Shown here: one piece after another, positions 24,200 through 36,734 of the stretch
How the letters are laid out: each line of letters starts with the position of its first letter
How positions within the stretch are numbered: the first letter of the stretch is position 1
Source: Icerya purchasi
Taxonomy: Eukaryota; Arthropoda; Insecta; Hemiptera; Monophlebidae
Assembly: GCA_039619475.1 (NCBI GenBank)
Contig: CM077115.1
Coordinates: forward strand, 299,027,756-299,091,755
Direction: 5' to 3'
Length of the DNA stretch: 64,000 bases
Translations under genes and position numbers: made by a program
The notes under the pieces: generated by a model
Databases searched by the model: none
What the model saw: the letters and a program-made list of their open reading frames with translations, nothing else
Told to the model about the DNA's origin: nothing

Positions 24200-25330
24200 A
24201 TGCGCTATAGTGGGCAGGCAGAGAAACACTTAAGAGATGAGGGTAAAGAGCGCTCTGCAAAAGTCAATCTGCAATCGTTTTAGCGGAAAGGATAAAACAG
24301 AGAGGAAATAAGAGAAAAGCGAAAATGAAAGGAAGTTTAAGACGGGACAGATGGCAGAAAGGAAGAAACGACAGCGGATAGGGCTGATGAGAATTTTGAA
24401 AAAAAGGGAAGGATAGATAGACCGCCATAGTCTAGAGTGGCAACATTTCGAGAGAAAATTTACATTAGAAGCAGAGAATTTAGTAAGCGATCAACCGTTA
24501 TGTGCAGCAGGTCGGGCAAGCGCATCAGCCTACCCAATGCCTCGATTCCCGCATGACCGGGAATCCACTAGAAATCAATATTGATAGCGCGACCGGAACA
24601 TTAAAATTCTAATTAGGAGAATAATAGAATCTAGTAACGAGGGAGGGAGTGGAGAAGTAACGGTTAGAAGATTACTATTGGTGTTAGAAACAAACGGGAA
24701 ATTATTAGTGTAACTAGAAGAGGAAATGTCGTTGCGGTAGCCTAGTTGGTAGGTGGAGTGCTTGGCTTCCATTACGGAAGTCTCGAATTTAATCACGGGT
24801 TTATAACAGAAATTATTATGAAAAATTAAGTTAATTACTCGTTAATAGTCATGTGAAAGGCAATGGCAAACATGCATATCATCATCATATGTGCGCTAAC
24901 TAGTACAGATATACCCCGGGGATTTACATTTGTATATCGGTAAATCAAACGATAGACTAACCAGTTCCGACTGTAGAATTGCGTGCACACTCGCGATGCA
25001 TATATTGCCGTCATATTCCGTATTGCTAGAATGTACAAATAGGCAGTCACGACGCTCGAAAGCGAGCAGTACTACCGAGATGAGGAGCGGAAATATAAAT
25101 GATGGAGAATAGTTCGGGATTTAACAGAAAAAATGGAGAAGGTAATTTAACGGGTTTAGAATAATCAAGAGAAGATATAATAAAGGGAGCACCCACTCCC
25201 TCCGGACTCTTAGAACCATCGGTGTAAATACGAGTGTGAAGGGGGAAGACGGAATTAATGGTAGAGAGAATGATAGTACGTAAGACAAAAATTTATCTCA
25301 AATAGGAAAAATGAATTGCAGAAAAAAAAC
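24200..25330 (-). mobile_element. Decayed LOA-like element (RNase H and C-terminal region) with SINE insertion
   Basis: On the minus strand the RNase H start IYTDGSKSPEGVGAPFI reads at about 25240-25180. After an interruption by a SINE (24725-25048), further RNase H text follows, with a WIPGHAGI motif near 24560 and Ser/Leu/Phe-rich C-terminal sequence to about 24200. Stops and frameshifts are numerous. The wording matches the RNase H regions at 30.2 and 58.8 kb, so this is another copy of the same family, older than the 30-kb copy. Boundaries are approximate. Confidence 0.7.
24725..25048 (+). mobile_element. tRNA-headed SINE, family 1
   Basis: The copy begins with a tRNA-like head (TAGCCTAGTTGGTAG as A-box region and TCTCGAATTTAA as degenerate B box at 24734-24795). 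The body contains GTGAAAGGCAATGGCAAAC, GTGCGCTAACTAGTACAGAT and, near the end, AATGTACAAATAGGCAGTC. The same blocks occur in the same order in inverted form at 26660-26930 and 26965-27240. It is inserted in an LOA-like copy. Confidence 0.7.
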
Positions 25331-26659
25331 AGTGACAAGATGATAGACTGATTTCTTTAATGCTGCCGAAATTAATTTTATTTTTATTTTTATTTTTAAT
25401 GATTGTTCAGCTGCTTTTATTTATGTAATTATTACAGTTTCAAATGCTCGCATGAATTCACACAACATTCTGTAATATCTCTCAACGGGAGTTTTCCTTT
25501 GGTATGATTCAACTAACTCTCTATAGTTACAGCATTAAAAATTCTAGCACTAACACGACTGATTGCAAATTTTTATATTCGCCATTCTTCTATAAATTTC
25601 CTCGCGTCTTTTTACATTTGTCTTTTTTTCGATATAATAAACTATTCTATACTTTACAAATTCGCTATTTCTAATTTTATACTTCTCTTTCGTATTTGAT
25701 GTTCCGGTAAAATTAATTACCGTGACTGAAATTAGCACCGTATCTGATTTTACATGCGCCATCTTTAGTATATGTCGGTAAAAAATTAATTTCTCAGTTC
25801 GGCACACAGGTACTCAGTTAGAGTAGCCTATTCCGGTGGTGCTTAATTCTGATGAGAGCCGGTACATCCAATGTGCCGTGATAGTTGGCAATCTGCCTAC
25901 TGTACCCGTTTAACAATTTTAACCAGATGCTATAATAGGTCTTACGTTGGGTTAGTGTACGGAGTTAATTAGCCAAGGATACCGTGAGGGAGAGAGCTCA
26001 GTAGTCGGATCGTCGTTATTAAACAGTGAATTTGTAAGCTGCTACTTGAGAAATCAATGCACACGGAAGTCGCAGTTAACGTTTCGCAGCACATTTGTTT
26101 CGCTCATACTCGTAGTATAGGGAATGTCTGCTAAATACTCGTAATACTTAAATGAAAATCAAAAATGCACTTGTATTTTGATATATGTATTTGCGTATCA
26201 AGTGTAATTTATCAATCGTCTTATCTAAGTTTTCAAATTGCTACTTGATACAATCTGCAATCGGAAAGACCGATATTGCGGATTTCACGATTGCGCATCG
26301 CCTGATTTTTTAAAATAGATATTTTCTGGATGCAATCGATTTTTTTCAATAAGAATGCGAGCAAAGTTATTTGTTTGTTTTTTTTTTTTGTTAAAGCTTC
26401 GAAAACTAATCAATCTTATAGATTTACCAGGTTGATTGCGAGATTATTTTCATTTTTTCACGTAAAGGCCTAAACGACTCTTGAAGTATTACTTTGAAAC
26501 ACATCGAAATACCGAAACTCTTCATTGCAGTAAATATCGCCGGCTACATTCACGAATCATCCAACTTAAATCGATAAGGTTTCTTTATTTCTTTTTGATA
26601 ATATCGAAATTAAGTTGCAACTATGATTCAATCCTCTACTTTTTTCTTTATAATTCCTC
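25331..26659. other. Non-coding stretch
   Basis: AT-rich; no supported gene, RNA or transposon signature. Confidence 0.45.
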
Positions 26660-26819
26660 AGCGTTGGTGACTACACCTGTATTCGTATATATTTCAGCTG
26701 TACAGACACAGGTATAGTGTACTAGGCAATTGTTTATATGCAGTGTGTACGCACGCAAAACTACATTCGGAACTCGTTAGTAATCGTTTGATTTATATCG
26801 ACATATATAAATGCAGTCC

Positions 26820-26855
<36 letters not shown>

Positions 26856-26930
26856 TGCTGTAACTAATTATAGCGCGCATATGATAGTCTAACGTGGTGA
26901 TTTATCTATTGCCTTCTGTGTAAAATCATC
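26660..26930 (-). mobile_element. SINE family 1, partial copy lacking the tRNA head
   Basis: The body blocks of the family-1 SINE are present: TTTCAGCTGTACAGACACAG near 26690, CGGAACTCGTTAGTAATCG near 26767, a (TG)n tract of 33 bp at 26822-26854, and GCGCGCATATGATAG near 26873. The tRNA-like head is missing. It stands in tandem, same orientation, with the next copy. Confidence 0.65.
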
Positions 26931-26964
26931 ATCATTATCTCCTTAACACCATTCGGTTGGTGGG

Positions 26965-27240
26965 CAACCTATTTGTACATTTTAGCTGTACAGATATAGG
27001 TTGAACTGATTAGTAATCATTTGATTTACTTCGGCATATACAAATGTAGTCCCGTGTGTGTCTGCTGTGCACTAACTAACGCGCACATGATGTTGCACGT
27101 GGTGGTTTGCCATTGCTTTCCACGTGAAATATCTAGTATTTTTAATTCAATTTTTCATAATACAAGTTCTGTCGTCGCCCGGGATCAAACCCGAAACTTC
27201 CGTAACTCTAGCAACTAGACTATCGCTTGTCCTGTACACA
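26965..27240 (-). mobile_element. SINE family 1, copy with tRNA head
   Basis: In minus-strand orientation the head at about 27235-27165 has GATAGTCTAGTTGCTAGAG (A-box region) and GGGTTTGATCCCGGGCGACG (B box), both close to tRNA promoter consensus. The body follows toward 26965, with the CACGTGGTGGTTTGCCATTG block and the GTACAGATATAGG end block. This is the best-preserved copy of the family in the window. Confidence 0.75.
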
Positions 27241-28555
27241 CTTAAAAAAATTACTTCTAAGCGATTGATGTAATACAATTCACAAAAAACTATGTGTATT
27301 GTAGATAGAGTGTGAATATGGAATATACATAAGCAAGCGTCTACAATTTTAACAGGTAGATCGCCATGTTCTTCAAAAGCTGAGACTCTAAAATCTAGTT
27401 TTATCGTATTTTTGATTTTCCATTTAATTAAATGAATACGCAAATCAGTGGATGTGGTGTAAAGTCAATTTTTTTGAAATTAGTTTTTTTAAATGAAATT
27501 TAATTCATACAAAAAAAACAAAAACGACACGGATAGAGTTGCACATTTTAAGTTTTCTAAGTGAATTTCGAAAAGTTGCCATTAACATAAACCTCGTCCC
27601 CTGCATTGACCTTGTCTCGCGACAGAACCGAAAAATTTAATCACAGAATTTTTATTCAGGATGCGACTTTGTTTTTATGCCTTTATGCATCAGTCATTAC
27701 TGAATGACTGAGTGTGTCGCTGTATAACGATATATAGTTTTTCTCAACATTCAGGTTACGCAATATTATGTTAAAAACGCAAAGAAATAAGAAATATTAT
27801 AAATCTAAAGAGTAGAGATGTTTAAAATACAAAAAAAAAAAAATTACAGTTTCAAGGTTATAAATCGACTTTAATTATTTTTATGAATAATGCTGCTTCA
27901 AAGCAGTGAAGAAAAGAATCCAATGGATGAAATGAGGTTGTAACAATTTTGTCAATGTTTGAGTTTATGACGGTGTTAAGGTTGTCAACAATTCATGAAT
28001 CCAAAAAGAAAAACAAAAAAAAAAAAAACAAAAACAAAAACGTTGTATATGGAAAATATAAACTAAACGTTTCGTCTGTCGTAGTTTCATAATCGCTTGC
28101 ATGCAACAACCCATTAAAAACGATGAAAAATCGATTTTCAGCAGTCCCTGTTCTATAGTATCAAATACGCAGGATAACTGGATAAAGTCGCGAGCGGGAA
28201 TACTCTGATCGAATATCGCACGATTTGCACGAGCCTGTCGCACGACAGAATTAGCCTTAGTTTCCCATGATGGTATCCTGGAATCGAGATGAAATTTAGT
28301 GGCACACGTCCTCTTATGGACCTGATCAAATAAACTTAAACTTTCGCTGCTTTTCCAATTTTCCATATACTATAGAAAAGAGCCATTAAAGAGTCGAAGT
28401 TTAATTTTTCTCGATCATTTCTAAAGAAAGGTAATGTTTTAATTAGGATTTCAGCCATACTTTTCGAGTTACGTTAGTGTGGTTCGAGCGTCTAGATTTT
28501 AATAAATAGATACTATTGTTATTTAATCGTTAACCGAAGACAATTTTCTATTATC
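27241..28555. other. Non-coding stretch
   Basis: No supported gene. A 133-codon minus-strand frame (27965-28366) has ordinary composition in its first half but ends in a poly-A-encoded Phe/Cys stretch and shows no recognised domain. Confidence 0.4.
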
Positions 28556-28559
28556 GTTA

Positions 28560-29690
28560 TTCGTGCTTTTTAACAAAGTTATACATTGGTAAATTTGCTC
28601 TGGAGAGCTATATTTGGGCAGTAGGTGGGTACCATACGGAACATTCATGACAGAAGTTTCAGATCCCTTACACGCATAGTTTTTGAGAAACTCACTTTTT
28701 GTCAAAATGCAGTTAATTTTTTTTTCTCAAGCGCAAGTTGACCGATTTTTAAAATTCTTCGGTATGTTGTAGACACATGGGAGGAGCATCTTAGGAAAAA
28801 TTAACAATCCCCTGCCATCATATTTGATCCTCCAAATGACACCTTCTAACATTGTGTTCATGTTCTTTACCAATGAAAATATTTCTCGCGCAGTAGCCAT
28901 AATTTATTATTCAGTATATCGTTACTGGTTCGAAATGGTGAGACCGGTTGAAATTCTTCACCGACTATTCAACACCGATGAGACTGAGGTGGTGATCGAA
29001 GAAGACAGAGATATTGATGTTTTCGATTTTATTTTTACTGAGTATTGAAACAAATTCCTTTCCATATATTAGACTTATACTTGAGTGTACATTTGTATTA
29101 CCTCGTTTCGATATTCAATTTTAGAGTGTTCGGGTGTGGACTCAGGGGAGTCGGTTCCTCTTGTCCATGGTTTTGTATCGAAGTAATATCAGCATATAGG
29201 TGAAATATAAATATAAAGTATCATCAATAGCTTCATTTTCAATAAAATTTTCACTTACCCTAAGTTTTTGTCAATTTTGATCATGTCACACCTGAAATAT
29301 TTTTTTGACCAAAATATATGTTATTTAGGAATCTAAAATACATCTAAAAGTTCCAATTTGATTTTTGTGTCCATAAATTTTCATTGGTAAAAAACATGAA
29401 CAATATTAGAGTCATTTGGAGGGTCAATATGACTGCAGGGGGTTGTTAATTTTTTCTGAACTATCTCTCCTATGTGTCTAAAACATACTGAAAAATTTTA
29501 AAAAACGGTCAACTCGTGCTTGAGAAAAAAAATTAACTGATTTTCAGCAAAAAGCGAGTTTCTCAAAAACTAGGGGTGGGAGGGATCTGAAACTTTTGTC
29601 ACCAATGTTCCTTAGTGGTACCCAGTTACCACCCAAATATCAACCCGATAGCTCTCCAGGGAAAATTTACAAATTTTTTAGCTTTTGCGA
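28560..29690. mobile_element. Foldback DNA element with inverted arms of about 300 bp
   Basis: The left arm (about 28585-28880) and right arm (about 29380-29665) are inverted copies. Matching blocks include CTGGAGAGCTAT with ATAGCTCTCCAG, GAGTTTCTCAAAAACTA with its complement, ACACATGGGAGGAG against CTCTCCTATGTGT, and CCAATGAAAAT against ATTTTCATTGG. The interior of about 500 bp encodes only a 74-codon frame, acidic at its end, with no recognised domain. It is probably a non-autonomous DNA transposon. No target duplication was assigned. Confidence 0.7.
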
Positions 29691-30015
29691 CATTCCTCAA
29701 AACTGGATTTTTTTATTTTTTTTATTTTAATTATCGCTCGACTTTTTACTATTATAATATTTCTCATTTCTTTACGTCTATAACATAATATCGCGCAACC
29801 CGAATCGGAAACATGTCGAAATTTAATTTTATATATAGAAAATTAATAAATCCCGAAAAGCAAATTAACCGCTGAACTTGCAATTTATAGTAGCGGTAAT
29901 AGCGATATTAATGTTTCGAGATCTCTTTTTTCTTTTATTAATTCTTCTTTTTCTTTTTTTTTTTTGAATTCTAAACATATTATGACGTCAGTGGAAAATT
30001 GAATAAATACAAGCT

Positions 30016-31154
30016 CCCAACAAAACCCCGATTCTGGCTTTTATTTCACATCGTCTCGGTTCATTTTGGTCGTATATTATCTCGTTCAATAATCTCCCTT
30101 ATTTTTCCTTTGACTTCGCTGACATCTGTCATCCTCCTAAGGTATTTATCCTCCCCTCATTTGGAAAAAATCTCCCCCAAGCCGTAATTAAACAGGTATT
30201 TTACAGCACTATCAATTCCCTATTTCCCTCTCATGTTACCATTTACACGGATGGTTCGAGGGGGCCTGGTGGTGTTGGTGCTTCTTTCATCCTTCCTGAT
30301 TTTAACCTCTCAGAATCTTTTCGCCTTCCTTATTTCTGTTCCATATTCATAAACGAATTATCGACTATCCTACGTTCTATTATTTTCATTTCCTCGAATC
30401 AATTTTCCTCTAAGTTTTTAATTATTTCTGGCTCTTTGAGCGCCCTTCAGGCCATATCCTCTCCCCTTCCTGATCATTCGTGTGACTTTGTTATCCTCCG
30501 TATACGTTCACTCATTCACAATCTTTCCTATCTCCATTCAGTCAATATTGATCTGCTGTGGGTACCTGGCCACTTTGGGTACTCGGGCTGCTGCTGCTTC
30601 CTCTCGTCTTCTTTTTAAAAAAATTCAATCCGATAACCTTCTATCAATTTGTAAAAGCTTTCATATCCGATTTTGGTCGGATATCTATGTTTCTTCTTTT
30701 TCTAATAATTATTCATTTCATCTGTCAGTCCAGCCTACTCTTCCTTCATATTCATGGTTTCTTTTGCATCCCTCCCTTCGTCGTTCTGATGTTGTTTCCA
30801 TATTGTTCATATGCGCTTTGGCCATTCTTTGCTGCCTTCCTCCAGATTTCGGTTCTCCTTGATTTCTTCTCCACACTGTCCTCTCCATCCGGATGATGCA
30901 ATTATTTGCAACGCCGATCATGTGTTCTTCCAGTGTTCCTCCCTCTTCTGCCTTATATTCTTATTTGCTTAAGCTTGGAATTCCTACCCCTTATTGTGCA
31001 TCCTATATTCTGTCCTTTCCTTCCCCACTAATTATTCCTGCTATTTGTTCCTTTTTAGATAAAATTTCTGATCGAATCAAAATATAACCGACTTCTTTCC
31101 TTACCATTTGTTTCTGGGTAAAGGTCCTTGGTTGACGAGCCCAAAAAAAAAAAA
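30016..31154 (+). mobile_element. LOA-like element, 5'-truncated, with target duplication and poly-A
   Basis: The copy is bracketed by an 11-bp direct repeat, AAATACAAGCT (30005-30015 and 31155-31165), and ends in a poly-A tail (31143-31154), a typical target-primed insertion. One frame is open from 30016 to 30618. It carries the RT-RNase H linker and an RNase H domain: TDGSRGPGGVGASF near 30250, a Glu in INELSTI, SGSLSALQAI near 30430 where the usual Asp is Gly, and WVPGHFGY near 30560. A frameshift follows, then the C-terminal part to about 30862 and, in a third frame, a Cys/His cluster (CNADHVFFQC near 30915). The truncation point lies just downstream of the RT thumb. Confidence 0.88.
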
Positions 31155-32269
31155 AAATACAAGCTGGTGTAAAAGTATCGCAACCTCAGAAGCATACGCC
31201 ACTAGCGACAAGCATGTAACAGAAAAAAAAGAATTTCGAACATTGCAAAAGGTACTACATACTCCCTGCTGCTTTGAACAAGAAGCTTGTAGCTGAGACT
31301 TTCAGTATCGACCACGTTGCATGTGATTAGTGTTTTAACAAGTTTTGTAATGATGGGACGAAAGTAAATGCAGCTATGAAAAAAAAGTGAAATTAAAAAT
31401 CAAATAATTTACGGTACGTGTTGAAAATTAGTTGCTTTGTTCTTTTTGTTGAAGATTTATCGCGGTAATGTATTTCAAAACACTCATTTAACATAAAGAG
31501 TAAGTGCAGACAATTTCTCAAAAAAATGTTAAAAAGGCGTTAAAAAATATGGTACGGTTTGCAGAGCTTTGTCGGTAGCACCAAGGCAACCGTTTTCAAT
31601 ATTTATTGCAAATAACAAGTTTATAAGTTTATTTTGGAATTTCTTCATCCACCGTTAACATGTTAAACCAGATGTTCGTTCGAATGGTCTTCTTGGGTTG
31701 CATTAAAATCAATTTGTACACGAAAACTTTTTTGTCTTAAATTATTGGTAATACTATAGCATATTTTTTAAGATGATAGTGATAATCTGAATTACTGACC
31801 AAAAATATGTCCACACTTAAAGCTTTTTTTAAGTAAATCTCGACCAGTCGCTTATATTAACTATTTTTTATTGTGATTATTATTGGGGAAATGTCTGCTT
31901 TTAAATGTCTAAAATTAATTTATAAGGGCTAATTTTAAATTCGAATAATTTGAATCCGTTTTTATGTGATAGACAGAAGTTTACGAAAGTGATGTTTAAC
32001 ATTTGTATCCTGGAGTACCTTGCGCATCGAAAAAATAACGGCTTTCTTTATGAAAACTGACACGTTTAAATTTTAATTTTAATTTTTTAGATATGTTCTA
32101 TCTTGCAGCTCTTTCATTAATTTTAATTTGATCATTTGCATTCGTACGTAATTAATAGTCATACTCGATCAAATGGTAAAAATGAATAGCCTAATAATAA
32201 AAAGAATCACAAGATTCTCTTCATAATTACACATAGGCAAAGCTGTTTTTATTCTTTTAAAAATTTTTT

Positions 32270-32380
32270 ACCTCCCCGTAGCCCACTGGTACCGGTACTT
32301 GACTACCAAAGCGTATAACAGCAGAAGTTTCAGCTATACCTCGTTCCGGATTCGGATCGCTCCCAACTTAAAATAACCGG
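32270..32380 (+). mobile_element. tRNA-headed SINE-like repeat, family 2
   Basis: GTAGCCCACTGGTACCGG resembles a tRNA A-box region. About 55 bp downstream, CTCGTTCCGGATTCGGATCG is followed by CTCCCAA. The same block with few changes occurs inverted at 34525-34550, so two copies of one family are present. The B box is poorly kept here. Confidence 0.5.
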
Positions 32381-34519
32381 GCATACCAGAGAAATCTAGG
32401 AAAGTAAAGGCTCTGTTTAATTTCGCAATCACTGGAGCTAAGCGTATAGGCTCACTTTAAATTACTTTATCGATATATTTTCTAAATATAAACAATAAAA
32501 ATTTCACTCGTATGAATGTAATAAAGCGAGTTTTTCTGTGAGCACCATGAACTTAATTGGACGGATTTCGACTAAATCCATCGTTGTAAATTTTATTTAA
32601 AAATCTTTCCATAAATTTTATCGTACAAATACGAATTAAGGAACAAAAATATAATAACTATCTGATATGATGTGAGCTTCAAAATATTCTAAAAATTAGA
32701 TTAACAAATTATTTTATTATGGTTATCCGAGTTCACTAGCCCATGCATTATCATTATTATTATCGCTGCTCCCGCTAAATGAGCGTATTCGCGCTTTCAC
32801 ATAATTTAATCGTTATAAGCTACTTTGTATATATTTCAAAAATACATTTTGATTTGATTTGATTTTCCGTAGCGACCTCTTTGTTCTGGTTAACAGTAGA
32901 CATTTTACATATTCATTGTCATATCAAAAAAAAAATACTTCTCGCCTAACAAAACCATGAGAATCTTCATTACACCAATTGTGTACATATTAGAGTAATA
33001 AGAACGAAAAAGAAAAAATTCATTTTGTCGTACATACATATTTCAATGATACAATTTAACTTTTTTTATAATTGTTGTTTTGTTTTCGTTGTTGTCTTCT
33101 TTTTTTTTTTTTGAGCTTTTTAATAGTTGAATATCGGACGATTACTCATTATCAGAAGTATACGAAGAAAAAGAGAACGGATGAAATATCAAATTCGTTA
33201 GTTTTAACTTCGTCAAGGGGTGAACTTTGTGTACATATTTGAAATAGAAATTATAATTTTAAAATTTTAATTTGGATAGTATAACTTCGGAGAACACATT
33301 GGAATAATCGATGTTCTATCCACAGCTGTGCATTCTAATTATTTTACAAAATCCTTTTTCGTTATAATATTGCACCAGCTCGATTTTAATTCGCCGATAA
33401 AGATATTAATACACGTGCCCGTTTTTGAATAATAAAATGAAAAGCAAACTTTACCAACAATGAATTCAACATTCCAAATAGTTTTTGAACACGCTGCAAC
33501 AACATTAAACTGGTTTTAAAAGATTCGATATTATGACGTCATAATAAACATGTTTCGTTTTTTTTCCTGTACAATATTTATTCGCTTGTCCGAACGACAT
33601 ATTCACTCCCGGCACTGCGACCACCGGGCCGTATTTGCTACACATTTTAAGATGTCATTTTAATTTGGCTGGTCATATAAATGAAGTATGACAATTTATT
33701 GAGCGGATAAAAGTTTTATCAAATTACTTTTCTTTTAAGTGTTCTTTTTAGTTATACCATGGTGAAATTGTTTTCATATATGTTTTCTTTTACGGATTTA
33801 CTTTAACAATATCGCCGTTATGTGTTATTTAATGGATAAAGGGAAGTTTTTTTTTTTTTTTATTTTTTTTTTTTATTTTTATTTATTTTTTAAAGAAGTC
33901 AGTTGTTCTACACACATTCGGAACCGTGTGAAATGAATTATTTTTTCAACTGGTAACGCATTTCTCTTAGAACTGGTTCGAAAAAAACGAATCGTCTTTA
34001 TAAATTTATAGTTGAACGTTTTCCGATCTCGTCGTTACGATAGAGCGTGTATTGTTTTTTTTAATGCTTTTTTTTTAATCTTTATTTTTAATAATTAACA
34101 GTGTAGTTCTTTTCGCGTACAATCTCGAACGTTCACGGATTTTAGAGATCGCCGATTGTAAGTGGTTCCAGTTTTCAATCTCGAACAGATTAGAGCCGAG
34201 ATACAATCGACATGTTGTCGAATTTATTTTCGGTCTAGCTCATAATGCATTTGTAATTTTGCACTTCGGTTTCTATTTTATTCACTTGAAAGATCAAACT
34301 GTTGAGAATCACTCTTAATTATGACACTTTCAAAGTTTTTTGTCACTAAAAATGTATTTAGTTGTATCGTTTTTTTTTTCGGATAAAAAATTTTATTTTT
34401 ACCGTCTATGTTGTATTTAGACTGAAAATTTAATGCGAATAAGAAAAAGTTGGCCGCTTGTGATGTTGTTTAGTTTATCTTTGGTATAATAACAAATATT
34501 AAATTTAAAATTAGGTATA

Positions 34520-34620
34520 TACTTGGGAGCGACTTGAATTCGGAACGAGGCAAATGTCGAACCCGTGATCTCTAACATGATGGCCAATCACTTTAACCAC
34601 TAGACTGTTACGCCACCTTT
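34520..34620 (-). mobile_element. tRNA-headed SINE-like repeat, family 2
   Basis: In minus orientation GGCGTAACAGTCTAGTGGTT is an A-box-like start, CACGGGTTCGACATTTG a B-box-like block, and CTCGTTCCGAATTCAAGTCG the block shared with the copy near 32.33 kb. The spacing of the two boxes fits a tRNA-derived Pol III promoter. Confidence 0.55.
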
Positions 34621-35689
34621 AAAAGTGGATAACTAAACGAGTAAAAAAACATAAATTAACTAGTTACTAGTATGCACCTTTATTGGTAACTTCCGTTCTT
34701 AATTTTTAAATCTTGCGCTATCCGTAAATGTTTCACATTTTCTAATTAACCGATATAAATCAATTTGAAACGTCGGAATTTTATATTTTTTCGACCATAC
34801 CAATACGCACGAAATTCATTTTATAATTACAATTATAAAGAAACAAGTCTGCAAAAAACTTAACATTTTATTATAGACTGAAAGTCTAATAGTTCTACAT
34901 TTAGAATAGTAAACTTTTACCAACTTATATATGTATACGTCTAAAATCATTATTAATAAGGACTTTCTGCATATACGAGGCAATATATTAATTTATCTTG
35001 AAATAATGGTAAAGAAGAAAAACAAAGATAAATATACATTTACATAATTCGTATAAAAAATTTTTTTGCAATGTATTTCGTATTTTTCGTAACTAGGATA
35101 TGCAGTCTTTTTCGGATTTATTAATAAATTTATAATAAACCGAATTACATAAATATGTTTCATTTTAAGTATGTACATATATACTGGTCAGATAATTTGT
35201 GGTTTTGTTTAAAACGTGTGCCAGTAATATACTTTCGTAATGTCATTGCTTCTGAGCGTAAATATTGTACTACTCGCTTTTTGTTGAAAAATACATTTAT
35301 TGCCGTTCAATAGCCATTTCGCTTTTTTCATTGTCACGTTATTTAACTTCTTTTCTTTTTTTTATTAATTATTAATAGTTACGGTATTTTTGAATTTCAT
35401 GGTAATACAGTCAACAGCACGATGCGTAGGTAAAGTCGAGAATACTCGAACACCATTAAACTACGTCAGTCATCAGATTACGTCAGAGAGCGGAGCTAGC
35501 TGATTGTACCTGCTAGCGTGTAGGTTAGTGTGCTGATACCGATCGGATAGTTTATCAGCTGTCAATACACAGGCAAATCTATTGAGTCGTCTTTATGTAT
35601 CGGAGTCGAAAAAATCATACGCGCTAATGAAATATTTTTTCCCCCAAAAAATGTTTACTCGAAATCTATATAATAAAGCGCCAAGGAAA

Positions 35690-36400
35690 TAAATAGACGA
35701 AAAATCGAAAAAAAACAGACGAAAAATCGGAAAAAAGTCCTGAGATGGTTCTATGGCACTTAGAAAGCTATTTTTTTTTTTTAATCCACAGCTTCAAGTC
35801 AGTAGCATTTAGGAAAATTATAAAATGTTCAAAATTTTCATACCTTGGGGCTCAAAACGAGTAATGAATCAAAAAATAGACAAAAAGTCAAAAAAAAAAA
35901 TCCTGAGCCCGTTCTATGGCACTTGGAAAGCTAACTTTTTTGTAAATCGACAGCTCTACATCAGCAGCATTTAGGAAAAATATAAAATACTCAAAATGTT
36001 CATACCTTAGGGCTCAAAACGAGTAATAAATCAAAGCAATAAATCAAATTTCTTTGTGGCTTTTTCAATTTTTTAATCCTTTATCAAAAACTAATTATTC
36101 TACTGAAGTGCTCTAGATCTCATTTTAAAGATAATTTAATTTAGAGCATTTCCCTCGCTTACACTACCCTTCTAGCGATTGAACTTTTTGAGCTATTTTA
36201 ATTCAAACTTTTAACAAAATAATTTCAATTTTCATATTGTTAGATGAAAAATCAAAAAAAAAAAGTCCCAAGACCGTTTTATTGCACTTAGAAAGCTAAT
36301 TTTTTTTTTAATCGACAGCTCCAGGTCAGTGGCTTTTAGGAAAATTATAAAATGTCCAAAATTTTCATACCTTGGGGCTCAAAACAAAAAGTGAATAGAT
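35690..36400. repeat. Three copies of a repeat of about 150-165 bp
   Basis: Units at about 35720-35870, 35885-36025 and 36245-36390 share the order: A-rich start, GGCACTTAGAAAGCTA-type block (GCACTT.GAAAGCTA in all), CGACAGCTC..GTCAG-type block, TTTAGGAAAATTATAAAATG and CATACCTTGGGGCTCAAAAC. The first two are near-adjacent; the third is separated by about 210 bp of different sequence. No coding frame is conserved, and the repeat could be a decayed satellite-like unit. Confidence 0.75.
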
Positions 36401-36734
36401 CAGCTCTAATTTAATAACATCATTACCGATCACATGAAAAGGCGGTCCTGCTGTATTTACCTACGGAGTACTGCCTTCCATTCTCCCCTCAACCGGTACT
36501 ACGCTTACCTACACAGTACCGCGCTTCCGCTTACCACCATCAACCGGTACTGGCTTTTCGTTCATCGTGTATTACTCATAGCGGACGAAGACGAACCATC
36601 TTTTGTTAACGATCCTTCTTTTGTTTCCTCTATGGTGTATTACTGGGTGTACTTCGACGATTTTAAATTAGAACAAGGTAAGAAAAAAGTCAACACTATA
36701 ATAATATTTAAATTTAAATAAGAAACATAAACAC

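Larger units (their letters stand above)
31166..35690. other. Long AT-rich non-coding stretch with two SINE-like heads
   Basis: Apart from the two tRNA-like repeats annotated separately, no gene or transposon signature is seen. The stretch contains many homopolymer runs. Confidence 0.45.

Noticed and set aside
27965..28366. 133-codon minus-strand ORF
   Set aside because: The last third is encoded by a poly-A/T tract, no motif is recognised, and there are no splice or promoter signals to support it.
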